Positions 26,646 to 33,982 of a stretch of 42,975 nucleotides of DNA are shown here, piece by piece. The stretch lies in contig NZ_JBGGWB010000012.1 in the NCBI RefSeq assembly GCF_041321155.1, positions 1-42,975 on the forward strand, written 5' to 3'. The translations under genes were made by a program, and so were the position numbers. The number at the start of each line of letters is the position of its first letter. Position 1 is the first letter of the stretch. Under the pieces are notes generated by a model. It saw only the letters and a program-made list of their open reading frames with translations. It was not told the DNA's origin and did not search any database. The stretch comes from Sphingomonas sp. IW22. GTDB taxonomy: Bacteria; Pseudomonadota; Alphaproteobacteria; Sphingomonadales; Sphingomonadaceae.

Positions 26646-27908
26646 TCAGTCGATTGCCTTCATCACCAGCGAAGCATTGGTGCCGCCGAACCCGAACGAA
26701 TTGTTCAGGATCGCGCGCACCTTGCGCTCCTTGGCCTTGTGCGGAACCAGGTCGACGCCCGCGCAATTCTCGCTGGGATTGTCGAGGTTCAGCGTCGGCG
26801 GAACGATGCCGTCGCGCATCGCCAGAATGCAGAAGATCGACTCGACCGCACCCGCGCCGCCCAACAAATGGCCGATCGCCGACTTGGTCGACGACATCGA
26901 CATGCCGTCCAGCGCCGAGCCGAACAGGCGGCGTACCGCGCCCAGTTCCAGCTCATCGCCCAACGGCGTCGAGGTGCCGTGTGCGTTCACATAATCGATG
27001 TCCGCCAGCGACAGGCCGGATTTGCGCATCGCCATTTCCATGCTGCGATAGGCACCCGATCCTTCGGGGTGCGGCGCCGTCACGTGATAGGCGTCGCCCG
27101 ACAGACCATAGCCGATCACCTCGGCATAGATCTTGGCGCCGCGCGCCTTGGCACGCTCATACTCTTCCAGCACGACCACGCCCGCGCCCTCGCCCATGAC
27201 GAAGCCGTCGCGATCGCGGTCATAGGGGCGGCTGCCCTTTTCCGGCGTGTCATTGAAATTTGTCGACAGCGCGCGCGCCTGGGCGAAACCGGCGATGCCG
27301 ATCGGACAGATCGCACCTTCCGCGCCGCCCGCCAGCATTACGTCCGCGTCGTCCATCGCGATCATGCGCGCGGCGTCACCAATCGAATGGGCACCGGTCG
27401 AACAGGCGGTAACGACCGCGTGATTGGGGCCCATCAGGCCATATTTGATCGAGACCTGTCCGGAGATCAGGTTGATCAGGCGGCCATGAACGAAGTGAGG
27501 GCTGACGCGACTCGGGCCCTTGCGATCAAGAACGAGCGACTCGCTTTCGATCCCCGGCAGGCCGCCAATCCCTGCGCCGATCGAGCAACCGGCGCGGTAC
27601 CGCTCTTCCTCGGTCATGTCGGTCAGGCCGGCATCCTCAATCGCCTGCCCGGCGGCGTCGATGCCGAATACGATGAAAGGATCGACCTGCCGCTGGACCT
27701 TGTGGTCGACGCGCTTGTTGGGGTCGAAACCATATTCATGGTCCGCGGGCTTCACCTCGCACGCGATGCGGCATTTATAGTCGGTCGGGTCGAAGCGCGT
27801 AATCCGCCCAGCGCCCGATTTTCCGGCGATCAGGTTTTTCCAAACGGTCTCCACTTCCGCGCCCAGCGGCGTGACAAGACCGAGGCCGGTGACAACGACG
27901 CGGCGCAT
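26646..27908 (-). CDS. fabF: 3-oxoacyl-ACP synthase II (FabF)
   Basis: 420 aa, condensing enzyme that elongates acyl-ACP with malonyl-ACP. The catalytic triad is complete: Cys169 in VVTACSTGAHS, His310 in NAHGTSTPLGD and His347 in KSAIGHLLGGAGA. The GFGGTNASLV end is typical of KAS enzymes. A 229-base spacer with a terminator separates it from acpP upstream, so it probably has its own promoter within about 27910-28070. Confidence 0.98.
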   Translation of the reverse strand: MRRVVVTGLGLVTPLGAEVETVWKNLIAGKSGAGRITRFDPTDYKCRIACEVKPADHEYGFDPNKRVDHKVQRQVDPFIVFGIDAAGQAIEDAGLTDMTEEERYRAGCSIGAGIGGLPGIESESLVLDRKGPSRVSPHFVHGRLINLISGQVSIKYGLMGPNHAVVTACSTGAHSIGDAARMIAMDDADVMLAGGAEGAICPIGIAGFAQARALSTNFNDTPEKGSRPYDRDRDGFVMGEGAGVVVLEEYERAKARGAKIYAEVIGYGLSGDAYHVTAPHPEGSGAYRSMEMAMRKSGLSLADIDYVNAHGTSTPLGDELELGAVRRLFGSALDGMSMSSTKSAIGHLLGGAGAVESIFCILAMRDGIVPPTLNLDNPSENCAGVDLVPHKAKERKVRAILNNSFGFGGTNASLVMKAID

Positions 27909-28070
27909 TCAGACTCTCCGTTCAGCGACCCGGTGAGGGGCCTTAACCTTGCGGCACCGGCCCCTCCGGCAACCGCGCGATGATCGCACCTACCATGATG
28001 GCAAGTCCGTTCGCACACGCGCGATCAACGGCTTGCCGATGGCGCTGTCAAGCATCGCTTTGATAAACAA

Positions 28071-28111
28071 ACGGCCCCCCGCCCGGCCGGAAGGCGCGAA
28101 CGGGGGGCCGT
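28071..28111 (-). terminator. Terminator of acpP
   Basis: An 11-bp stem (ACGGCCCCCCG at 28071-28081 with CGGGGGGCCGT at 28101-28111) and a 19-base loop that can itself pair partly. On the minus strand it lies 26 bases after the acpP stop and is followed by TTTGTTTAT. Confidence 0.8.
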
Positions 28112-28137
28112 GAATGCTTCAACGATACTGGGGCAAA

Positions 28138-28374
28138 TCAGCCCTTGTGCTCGTCGATATAGGTGATCGCGTCGCGGACGGTCGTGATCTTTTCGGCCGC
28201 GTCATCAGGGATTTCGACGCCGAACTCTTCCTCAAACGCCATGACCAGCTCGACGATGTCGAGGCTGTCGGCGCCCAGATCGTCGATGAAGCTGGCGTCC
28301 TCGGTCACCTTCTCGGCCTCGACGCCCAGATTTTCGACGACGATCTTCTTCACGCGATCGGCGGTGTCGCTCAT
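28138..28374 (-). CDS. acpP: Acyl carrier protein
   Basis: 78 aa, acidic four-helix carrier whose serine in the [11 protein letters not shown] motif takes the 4'-phosphopantetheine arm. The start at 28374 ([20 protein letters not shown]) has AGAGGAA about 7 bases upstream; the open frame reaches 28443, but the extra residues are not ACP-like. It is flanked by its own terminator downstream and by the divergent GT87-type gene upstream, so it appears to be a single-gene transcript, fitting its need for high expression. Confidence 0.98.
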   Translation of the reverse strand: MSDTADRVKKIVVENLGVEAEKVTEDASFIDDLGADSLDIVELVMAFEEEFGVEIPDDAAEKITTVRDAITYIDEHKG

Positions 28375-28493
28375 TCCCAAGTTCCTCTTGTGGGTATTTT
28401 TAGAATTCCCGAACGCCCTAAAGCGGCTGGTTCCGGCTGGCAAGAGGTTCGGGCCGCTTAGCGATCGGTCAATCTCTTTCGGCTAAGGGCCAA

Positions 28494-29729
28494 ATGATGC
28501 AGTTCGGCTCTTTCGCCCCATCGCTCCGCATGCTCGAATGGCTGGACGACGCGCGCCTTCGCCGCTGGCGAATCGCTTCCGGCGGGGCTTGCGCGGTCGT
28601 TTTGATCATCTGGTATCTGATGGCTGTCGGCGGGCGGGACCTGACCGGGAAGCAGATCGGTACCGATTTCGTCAGCTTCTGGACGGCTGCGCGCGTTACC
28701 ATCATTCACGGCGCGGCGCAGGCATACGACCCGGCCACGCACGGCGCGCTGCAAGCGGCGATGTTTGGCGTTGGGCAGGGCTATTATGCTTTTTTCTATC
28801 CGCCACCGTTCCTGCTCTTGTGCCTGCCGCTGGGCCTGATCGATTACGGGCCGGCACTACTGCTGTGGCTGGGGATGACCGGTGCGGCCTATCTGGCCGT
28901 CGCGGCGCGGTGGCTCGACTGGCCTCTGGGGCGAACCCTGATCCTCGCGCTCGCATTCCCGGCGGTTCTGCTGAACATCGGGCATGGGCAGAACGGCTTT
29001 CTCACGGCGGCGTTGATGGGCGCCGGTCTGATGCTGCTTCCGCGCCGCCCCGTTGTCGCGGGAATCGTGCTTGGCGCATTGGTGGTGAAGCCCCATCTGG
29101 CCGTGCTGCTCCCGCTCGCCTTCGCGCTTCGCGGTGAGTGGCGTGCATTTGTGGCGATGGGCGCGTCCGCAGCCGCGCTCTGCCTCATCAGCCTGATCGC
29201 GCTTGGGCAGGATGCCTGGTCAGGCTTTCTGGGCGGCGGACAACTAGCACGAACGACACTGGAAACCGGGCTCGTTTCCCACGCAAAAATGGTCAGCATC
29301 TTCGCCGCCGCGCGTGTCGTCGGCTTGTCGACGTTGTCGAGCTATCTTGTTCATGCGGCGGGCGCTGTGGCTGCGGTTGCGCTCATCTGGCGGGCAGCGC
29401 GGCTGCGGCTGCTGGCACGCGATCAGAATGCGTTGCTGGTGGCGGCGACGCTGGCCGCGTCACCCTTTCTGCTGGACTATGACCTAACCCTGTTGGCGTG
29501 GCCGCTGGCATGGCTGGCGGTACGGGGGCGCGACGAGCGGTTCCTGCCATATGAGAAGGCGGCGATGCTCACCATCTTCGTCGCCCCCCTGATCCTGCGG
29601 CCGCTGGCGAGCGCGGCGGCGGTGCCGCTCGCGCCCGTCATGACCCTTGGGTTACTGGCGCTATGCTGGCGCCGTGCGGTGCTTACAGCATCGCCATACC
29701 GCCATTCACGTGCAGCGTCTGGCCGGTGA
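28494..29729 (+). CDS. GT87-type (DUF2029) polyprenyl-phosphate glycosyltransferase-like membrane protein
   Basis: 411 aa with about ten hydrophobic segments. The N-terminal external loop has the pattern GTDFVSFWTAARVTIIHGAA then AYDPATHGALQ, with acidic residues where GT-C glycosyltransferases keep their catalytic Asp; FYPPPFLLL and LNIGHGQNGFL match the DUF2029/GT87 family, which includes mycobacterial mannosyltransferases acting from polyprenyl-phosphate sugars. The acceptor is unknown. The second ATG (28497) has better spacing to AAGGG. It is divergent from acpP. Its last 47 bases overlap the 3' end of fabG on the other strand. It splits the fatty acid synthesis cluster. Confidence 0.82.
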   Translation: MMQFGSFAPSLRMLEWLDDARLRRWRIASGGACAVVLIIWYLMAVGGRDLTGKQIGTDFVSFWTAARVTIIHGAAQAYDPATHGALQAAMFGVGQGYYAFFYPPPFLLLCLPLGLIDYGPALLLWLGMTGAAYLAVAARWLDWPLGRTLILALAFPAVLLNIGHGQNGFLTAALMGAGLMLLPRRPVVAGIVLGALVVKPHLAVLLPLAFALRGEWRAFVAMGASAAALCLISLIALGQDAWSGFLGGGQLARTTLETGLVSHAKMVSIFAAARVVGLSTLSSYLVHAAGAVAAVALIWRAARLRLLARDQNALLVAATLAASPFLLDYDLTLLAWPLAWLAVRGRDERFLPYEKAAMLTIFVAPLILRPLASAAAVPLAPVMTLGLLALCWRRAVLTASPYRHSRAASGR

Positions 29730-30423
29730 TATAGCCCGCCTCGCGGCTGGCGAGATAGACCACGGCCGCGCCGATATCCTCGCCGGTGCCAAGATCGCCG
29801 GCCGGGATGCGACCTAGAAGCGCGGACTTCTGTGCTTCGGGCAAAACGTCGGTCATCGCCGAACGGATGAAGCCCGGCGCCACGCAGTTCACGGTGATGC
29901 CGCGGCTGGCCAGTTCCTGCGCCATCGCCTTGGACATGCCGACCAGCCCAGCCTTTGACGCGGCATAATTCGCCTGCCCCGGATTGCCGGTGGCGCCCAC
30001 CACCGAGGTGATCGAGACGATCCGGCCGAACCGCGCCTTCATCATGGGGCGCGCCGCCGCACGGGCGAGGCGGAATGCCGCCTCAAGATTGACGCGGATC
30101 ACCTGATCCCATTCGTCATCCTTCATCCGCATCAGCAGGTTGTCGCGCGTGACGCCGGCGTTGTTGACGAGAATATCCAGCTTGCCGCCCAGCGCCTCTA
30201 CCGCCTGCGGCACCAGCGCATCCACGGCTGCACCGTCGGACAGGTTGCACGCCAGCGCGACATGATCGCCGCCCAGCTCGGCGCGAAACGCCTCCAGCTT
30301 ATCGGCGTTCGAGCCGGAAAGCGCCAGACGCGCGCCCTGCCCCGCCAGCGCCTTTGCGATGGCCGATCCGATTCCGCCCGATGCGCCGGTCACCAGCGCC
30401 GTCATGCCTGTAAGGTCGAACAT
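29683..30423 (-). CDS. fabG: 3-oxoacyl-ACP reductase FabG
   Basis: 246 aa, NADPH-dependent short-chain dehydrogenase that reduces 3-oxoacyl-ACP. The cofactor motif TGASGGIGSAIA (12-23), NNAG (87-90) and the catalytic residues Ser140, Tyr153 and Lys157 (YAASK) are all present. The C-terminus ends GQTLHVNGGMAML, as in the family. It lies 12 bases downstream of fabD and is probably co-transcribed with it. Its 3' end overlaps the convergent GT87-type gene. Confidence 0.98.
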   Translation of the reverse strand: MFDLTGMTALVTGASGGIGSAIAKALAGQGARLALSGSNADKLEAFRAELGGDHVALACNLSDGAAVDALVPQAVEALGGKLDILVNNAGVTRDNLLMRMKDDEWDQVIRVNLEAAFRLARAAARPMMKARFGRIVSITSVVGATGNPGQANYAASKAGLVGMSKAMAQELASRGITVNCVAPGFIRSAMTDVLPEAQKSALLGRIPAGDLGTGEDIGAAVVYLASREAGYITGQTLHVNGGMAML

Positions 30424-30435
30424 GCTTAAATCTCC

Positions 30436-31371
30436 TCAGAGCGCGTTCAACAGCGCTTCGATATCGTCCATGCCAATGATGCTGGCCGTCGTCGCGTCGG
30501 GCGCAATGCGCTTGACCATCGGCGACAGCACCTTGCCGCCAAGCTCGACGAAGTGGGCAACGCCCGCCTCATGCATCGCCAGCACCGATTCGCGCCAGCG
30601 GACCATGCCCGTCACCTGTTCGACCAGCAGCGCGCGGATGACGACCGGGTCGGCAACCGGCGCGGCGGTGACATTGGCATAGACGGGGACCAGCGGCGCC
30701 TGGACCGGGGCGGCACCCAGCGCCTGCTCCATCACATCGGCGGCGGGCTGCATCAGCGGGCAGTGAAACGGGGCCGACACGGGGAGCAGTACCGCGCGCT
30801 TGGCTCCATGGTCCTTTGCAATTGCCACCGCGCGCTCGATCGCCCCGCGCGCGCCCGAAATCACGACCTGCGACGGGTCATTGTCGTTGGCGATGGTGCA
30901 GACGTCGCCCTCGGCGGCGGCATCGGCGATTGCCTGCGCCTTCTCGCGGTCGGCACCCAGCAGCGCGGCCATCGCGCCCTCACCCACCGGCACGGCCGCC
31001 TGCATCGCCTGCCCGCGCCGCTTCAGCAGCCGCGCGGTCGTCGCCAGGTCCAGCGCGCCCGCTGCACACAGCGCGGTATATTCGCCCAGCGAGTGACCTG
31101 CGACGAAATCGGCCTTGTCGGAAAGCGTCACGCCGCCTTCCTTTTCCAGCACGCGCAGCACTGCGATGGCATTTGCCATGATTGCCGGCTGGGCATTTTC
31201 GGTCAGCGTCAGGTCGCTTTCCGGCCCTTCGGTCATCAGGCGGAACAGGTTCTGGCCCAGCGCCTCATCGACTTCGCCAAAAACCTCGCGGGCATAGGGG
31301 CTGGCCTCGGCCAGAGCGCGGCCCATGCCGACTGCCTGGCTACCCTGACCGGGAAAGATGAACGCGCGCAT
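30436..31371 (-). CDS. fabD: Malonyl-CoA:ACP transacylase FabD
   Basis: 311 aa, loads malonyl groups from CoA onto ACP. Family motifs are FPGQGSQAVGMG at the N-terminus, the nucleophile Ser94 in AGHSLGEYTAL, and the catalytic His203 in VSAPFHCPLM. The ATG at 31371 has AGGAG about 8 bases upstream. It is first of the fabD-fabG pair. The 188-base spacer to the divergent RcnB-like gene should hold both promoters; I could not pick clear -35/-10 boxes. Confidence 0.98.
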   Translation of the reverse strand: MRAFIFPGQGSQAVGMGRALAEASPYAREVFGEVDEALGQNLFRLMTEGPESDLTLTENAQPAIMANAIAVLRVLEKEGGVTLSDKADFVAGHSLGEYTALCAAGALDLATTARLLKRRGQAMQAAVPVGEGAMAALLGADREKAQAIADAAAEGDVCTIANDNDPSQVVISGARGAIERAVAIAKDHGAKRAVLLPVSAPFHCPLMQPAADVMEQALGAAPVQAPLVPVYANVTAAPVADPVVIRALLVEQVTGMVRWRESVLAMHEAGVAHFVELGGKVLSPMVKRIAPDATTASIIGMDDIEALLNAL

Positions 31372-31559
31372 TGGATCGCTCCTGAGACGTGGAAGCGCCC
31401 GCGCCTACGCCCGAACGGCGAAACCTTTCAAGTCCCGGCGGGGCTGCGACAATCTGTGACCCTTTTGTTCACATCCCGCGATAGGGTTGCGACAGGTGGG
31501 CGCCAGATTGTCTTCATCGCCGGAACAGTCCGGCAAGAATTTGAACGAGGAGACGAACG

Positions 31560-31928
31560 ATGAAGAAGCTGATGCTCGCCGCCGTCGCCGCATCCATGGT
31601 TGCGGCGCCCACGATCGCCAGCGCCGCGCCGCAGGGTTATCGCGTGGTCAAGGAGCGGCCCAACCGCACCGTGATCGTCGATCGGGGCCGCGGCTATCGC
31701 GAACGGACGGTGATCCGCCATAACAATGCCCGCCAGTGGGCGCGCGGCCAGCGGTTCGACCGTCGCTATGCCAACAACTATCGCCAGATCGACTATCGCG
31801 CTTACCGCAATCGCGGTGTCTATGCCCCGCCCCGCGGCTATCAGTGGGTGCAGTCGGGCAACGATGCGGTGCTGGTCGCCCTGGCATCTGGCCTGATCGG
31901 CGCGGTCATCGGCGGGGCAATCCGCTAA
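31560..31928 (+). CDS. RcnB-family exported protein
   Basis: 122 aa. Signal peptide 1-22 ([19 protein letters not shown] before APQG), then a basic, Arg/Tyr-rich region, and a C-terminal RcnB-type block with [22 protein letters not shown] and the glycine-rich end [16 protein letters not shown]. In E. coli RcnB is a periplasmic protein that affects nickel and cobalt efflux. Sphingomonads carry many paralogues with unknown roles, so a metal function is not implied. GAGGAG lies 8 bases before the ATG. It is followed by a 184-base spacer and the rpsF operon on the same strand. Confidence 0.85.
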   Translation: MKKLMLAAVAASMVAAPTIASAAPQGYRVVKERPNRTVIVDRGRGYRERTVIRHNNARQWARGQRFDRRYANNYRQIDYRAYRNRGVYAPPRGYQWVQSGNDAVLVALASGLIGAVIGGAIR

Positions 31929-31998
31929 TCGGCCGCCGGGGGCAAGGGAACGGCCTTCCCACTTGCCTTTCGGGCCGAAATCCGTAAGAGCCACCTGC

Positions 31999-32034
31999 AT
32001 CCGGGGTGGAAGGGTTCGCCTTTCCGCCCCGGAT
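31999..32034 (+). promoter_or_regulatory. Hairpin in the leader of the rpsF operon
   Basis: ATCCGGGGTGGAAGG (from 31999) pairs with CCTTTCCGCCCCGGAT (to 32034) with one G-T pair and one bulged base, closing a short GTTCG loop. It lies 79 bases upstream of the rpsF start. It has no T tract, so it does not look like a terminator for the preceding gene. A leader element through which ribosomal proteins regulate the operon is possible, as known for rpsF leaders in several bacteria. That role is inference. Confidence 0.45.
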
Positions 32035-32112
32035 TACATTGCACGGACGACAGCCGGAGGGGCCATGCGATGGGCGCATGGGTCAGCGATCGGCCAAGAC
32101 AGGAACGAAGAC

Positions 32113-32532
32113 ATGGCTCTTTACGAGCACGTCTTCCTCGCCCGCCAGGATCTGGCACAGGCGCAGGTGGACGCGTTGGCGGAAAACGCCACGAAGATCG
32201 TCGAATCGATGGAAGGCAAGGTCGTCAAGACCGAGACCTGGGGCCTTCGCAGCCTCGCCTATCGCATCGCGAAGAACCGCAAAGCGCATTATGTGATGCT
32301 GGAGATCGACGCACCCGGTGAGGTCGTTGCCGAGCTGGAGCGCCAGACCCAAATCAACGAAGACGTCATCCGCTACATGACCGTCCGCGTCGACGCGCAT
32401 GAAGCCGGCCCGACCGTCATGATGCGCAAGGGCGACCGTGAGCGTCGCCGTGACCGCGACGATCGTGGCGACCGCGGCGATCGTGGTGACCGCGGCCCCC
32501 GCCGCGAGCGTGAGGAAGGGGAGAACAACTAA
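32113..32532 (+). CDS. rpsF: 30S ribosomal protein S6
   Basis: 139 aa, binds S18 on the platform of the small subunit. The conserved core runs from [20 protein letters not shown] to about residue 100 ([32 protein letters not shown]). The last 30 residues are a repetitive Arg/Asp/Gly tail ([14 protein letters not shown]), longer than the short acidic tail of E. coli S6. I start at 32113 (AGGA 8 bases upstream), not at the open-frame limit 31963. The stop overlaps the rpsR ATG by one base. Confidence 0.97.
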   Translation: MALYEHVFLARQDLAQAQVDALAENATKIVESMEGKVVKTETWGLRSLAYRIAKNRKAHYVMLEIDAPGEVVAELERQTQINEDVIRYMTVRVDAHEAGPTVMMRKGDRERRRDRDDRGDRGDRGDRGPRREREEGENN

Positions 32533-32756
32533 TGGCACGCCCGTTTTTCCGCCGCCGCAAGAGCTGCCCCTTCTCGGCCAAGGACGCTCCGCGCATCGAC
32601 TATAAGGATGTGCGTCTGCTCCAGGGTTTCGTGTCCGAGCGCGGCAAGATCGTGCCGAGCCGCATCACGTCGGTGAGCGCCAAGAAGCAGCGCGAGCTGG
32701 CCCAGGCCATCAAGCGCGCCCGTCATCTGGGCCTGCTGCCCTACGTCGTGAAGTAA
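32532..32756 (+). CDS. rpsR: 30S ribosomal protein S18
   Basis: 74 aa, small-subunit protein that binds 16S rRNA as a pair with S6. It is full length, with [16 protein letters not shown] at the N-terminus and [20 protein letters not shown] and LPYVVK at the C-terminus. It overlaps the rpsF stop by one base (TAATG) and is 12 bases from rplI. Confidence 0.98.
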   Translation: MARPFFRRRKSCPFSAKDAPRIDYKDVRLLQGFVSERGKIVPSRITSVSAKKQRELAQAIKRARHLGLLPYVVK

Positions 32757-32768
32757 GGAGCGGATCCC

Positions 32769-33362
32769 ATGGAAATCATTCTGCTGGAGCGCGTCGAAAA
32801 GCTTGGCCGCATCGGTGACGTGGTCACGGTGAAGGACGGGTTCGCCCGCAACTTCCTGCTGCCGCGCAAGAAGGCTCTTCGCGCCAATGACGCGAACCGC
32901 CGCGTGTTCGAAGCCAATCGTGAGCGTCTGGAGGCCGATAATGCCGCCCGCCGCACCGAGGCCGAGGGCGAGGCAAAGTCGCTGGATGGCGTGACGGTCA
33001 CCCTGATCCGTCAGGCTTCGAACGTCGGCCAGCTCTATGGCTCGGTCGCGGTTCGCGATCTGGTCGAGGCGCTGGAAAGCGAAGGTCACAAGGTGACCAA
33101 GTCGCAGGTCATTCTGGACAAGCCGATCAAGTCGATCGGTCTGCACGAAGTCCGCGTCGCGCTGCACCCCGAAGTGTCGGTGACCGTCAAGGTCAACGTC
33201 GCTCGCTCGCCTGAAGAGGCCGAGATGCAGGCGCAGGGCGTCGACGTGATGGCCGCGATGTTCGAGAAGGAAGAAAGCGGCTTCGTCGAAGAACGCGATC
33301 CCAACCTCGAAGCTGGCGAAATCGTCCGCGAAGAAGAAGCCACCGAAGAGCCGGAAGCCTAA
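32769..33362 (+). CDS. rplI: 50S ribosomal protein L9
   Basis: 197 aa. The N-terminal RNA-binding domain (MEIILLERVEKLGRIGDVVT, FARNFLLPRKKA) and the linking helix and C-terminal domain (SVAVRDLVEALE, SIGLHEVRVALHPEV) are intact. The protein is about 45 residues longer than E. coli L9, because of an acidic C-terminal extension (EEKESGFVEERD-like region ending EEATEEPEA), common in this group. It is last in the rpsF-rpsR-rplI operon, followed by a terminator. Confidence 0.98.
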   Translation: MEIILLERVEKLGRIGDVVTVKDGFARNFLLPRKKALRANDANRRVFEANRERLEADNAARRTEAEGEAKSLDGVTVTLIRQASNVGQLYGSVAVRDLVEALESEGHKVTKSQVILDKPIKSIGLHEVRVALHPEVSVTVKVNVARSPEEAEMQAQGVDVMAAMFEKEESGFVEERDPNLEAGEIVREEEATEEPEA

Positions 33363-33386
33363 GCTTCCGACCCTTTGCGGGTATGA

Positions 33387-33422
33387 AAAAGGGGCTGACC
33401 GGGTGACCGGCCAGCCCCTTTT
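33387..33422 (+). terminator. Rho-independent terminator of the rpsF-rpsR-rplI operon
   Basis: AAAAGGGGCTGACCGG (from 33387) and CCGGCCAGCCCCTTTT (to 33422) form a 12-bp GC stem with one mismatch and a 4-base loop, followed by TTTT, about 25 bases after the rplI stop. Confidence 0.9.
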
Positions 33423-33453
33423 GCTTGGGAACTCAGAAGTGATCGCCGGTCGG

Positions 33454-33531
33454 TCAGGGAACCGCCACGCACGCACTGATGACCGCGGCGAGCGGGATCA
33501 ACGACAGGATCACGGGAACAACCTTGCTCAT
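33454..33531 (-). CDS. Possible 25-residue membrane peptide
   Basis: The frame starting at the ATG at 33531 reads MSKVVPVILSLIPLAAVISA then CVAVP and stop. It is a single hydrophobic helix with one basic residue at the N-terminus, which would insert in the membrane. A GAAGG sequence lies about 9 bases upstream. It is downstream of the DUF962 gene on the same strand (79-base gap) and upstream of nothing on that strand except the convergent rplI terminator. Too short to support firmly. Confidence 0.3.
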   Translation of the reverse strand: MSKVVPVILSLIPLAAVISACVAVP

Positions 33532-33610
33532 CTCAACGCCTTCGAAAAACCGTACATCGCAATAATGCGCGAATGCGGCGAAGGTTTCCGTGCGATGAAC
33601 CGCGCCCGCC

Positions 33611-33940
33611 TCAGTACGGCTCGACACCCGCCGCGCGTAGATGCTGATCGAGCCTGCCGAAAAGCCAGAGAAAGAACATGCGATAGTCGCTGACCAGTGA
33701 CCACAGCGGATGGCTGAACGTCGCGGGCCGGTTTCGCTCGACCCGGAAATGGGCGAACCAGGCAAAGCCATATCCCGCCAGCGGAACCATCGCCCACCAC
33801 CAGCCCCCGGCCAGTACCGCGACGACGGCAAAGACAAAGGTTAGCGCCGTCCCGACATAATGAAGTCGCCGCGTCCGCGCGCGCGCATGTTCGCGCAGAT
33901 AATGCGGCCAAAACTCGGCATAGGACGCAATCCGTGCCAT
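33611..33940 (-). CDS. DUF962 / Mpo1-like membrane protein
   Basis: 109 aa with two hydrophobic helices (TALTFVFAVVAVLAGGWWWA and an adjoining one). The family motifs are FWPHYLREHARARTRRLHYV near the N-terminus and FAHFRVERNRPATFSHPLWS then SDYRMF. The histidines in these motifs bind iron in yeast Mpo1, a dioxygenase that shortens 2-hydroxy fatty acids in sphingolipid breakdown. A role in 2-hydroxy fatty acid or sphingolipid metabolism would fit a sphingolipid-making bacterium, but that is inference. It lies 42 bases downstream of mutL and may share its transcript. Confidence 0.88.
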   Translation of the reverse strand: MARIASYAEFWPHYLREHARARTRRLHYVGTALTFVFAVVAVLAGGWWWAMVPLAGYGFAWFAHFRVERNRPATFSHPLWSLVSDYRMFFLWLFGRLDQHLRAAGVEPY

Positions 33941-33982
33941 GCGCCCATGCTGATCGCCTCTGTCGAGCGGCGCAAGCCCAGT

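Noticed and set aside
25721..27983. Two long plus-strand frames over mltG and fabF
   Set aside because: Both are antisense shadows of clearly recognisable genes and have low-complexity Arg-rich content.
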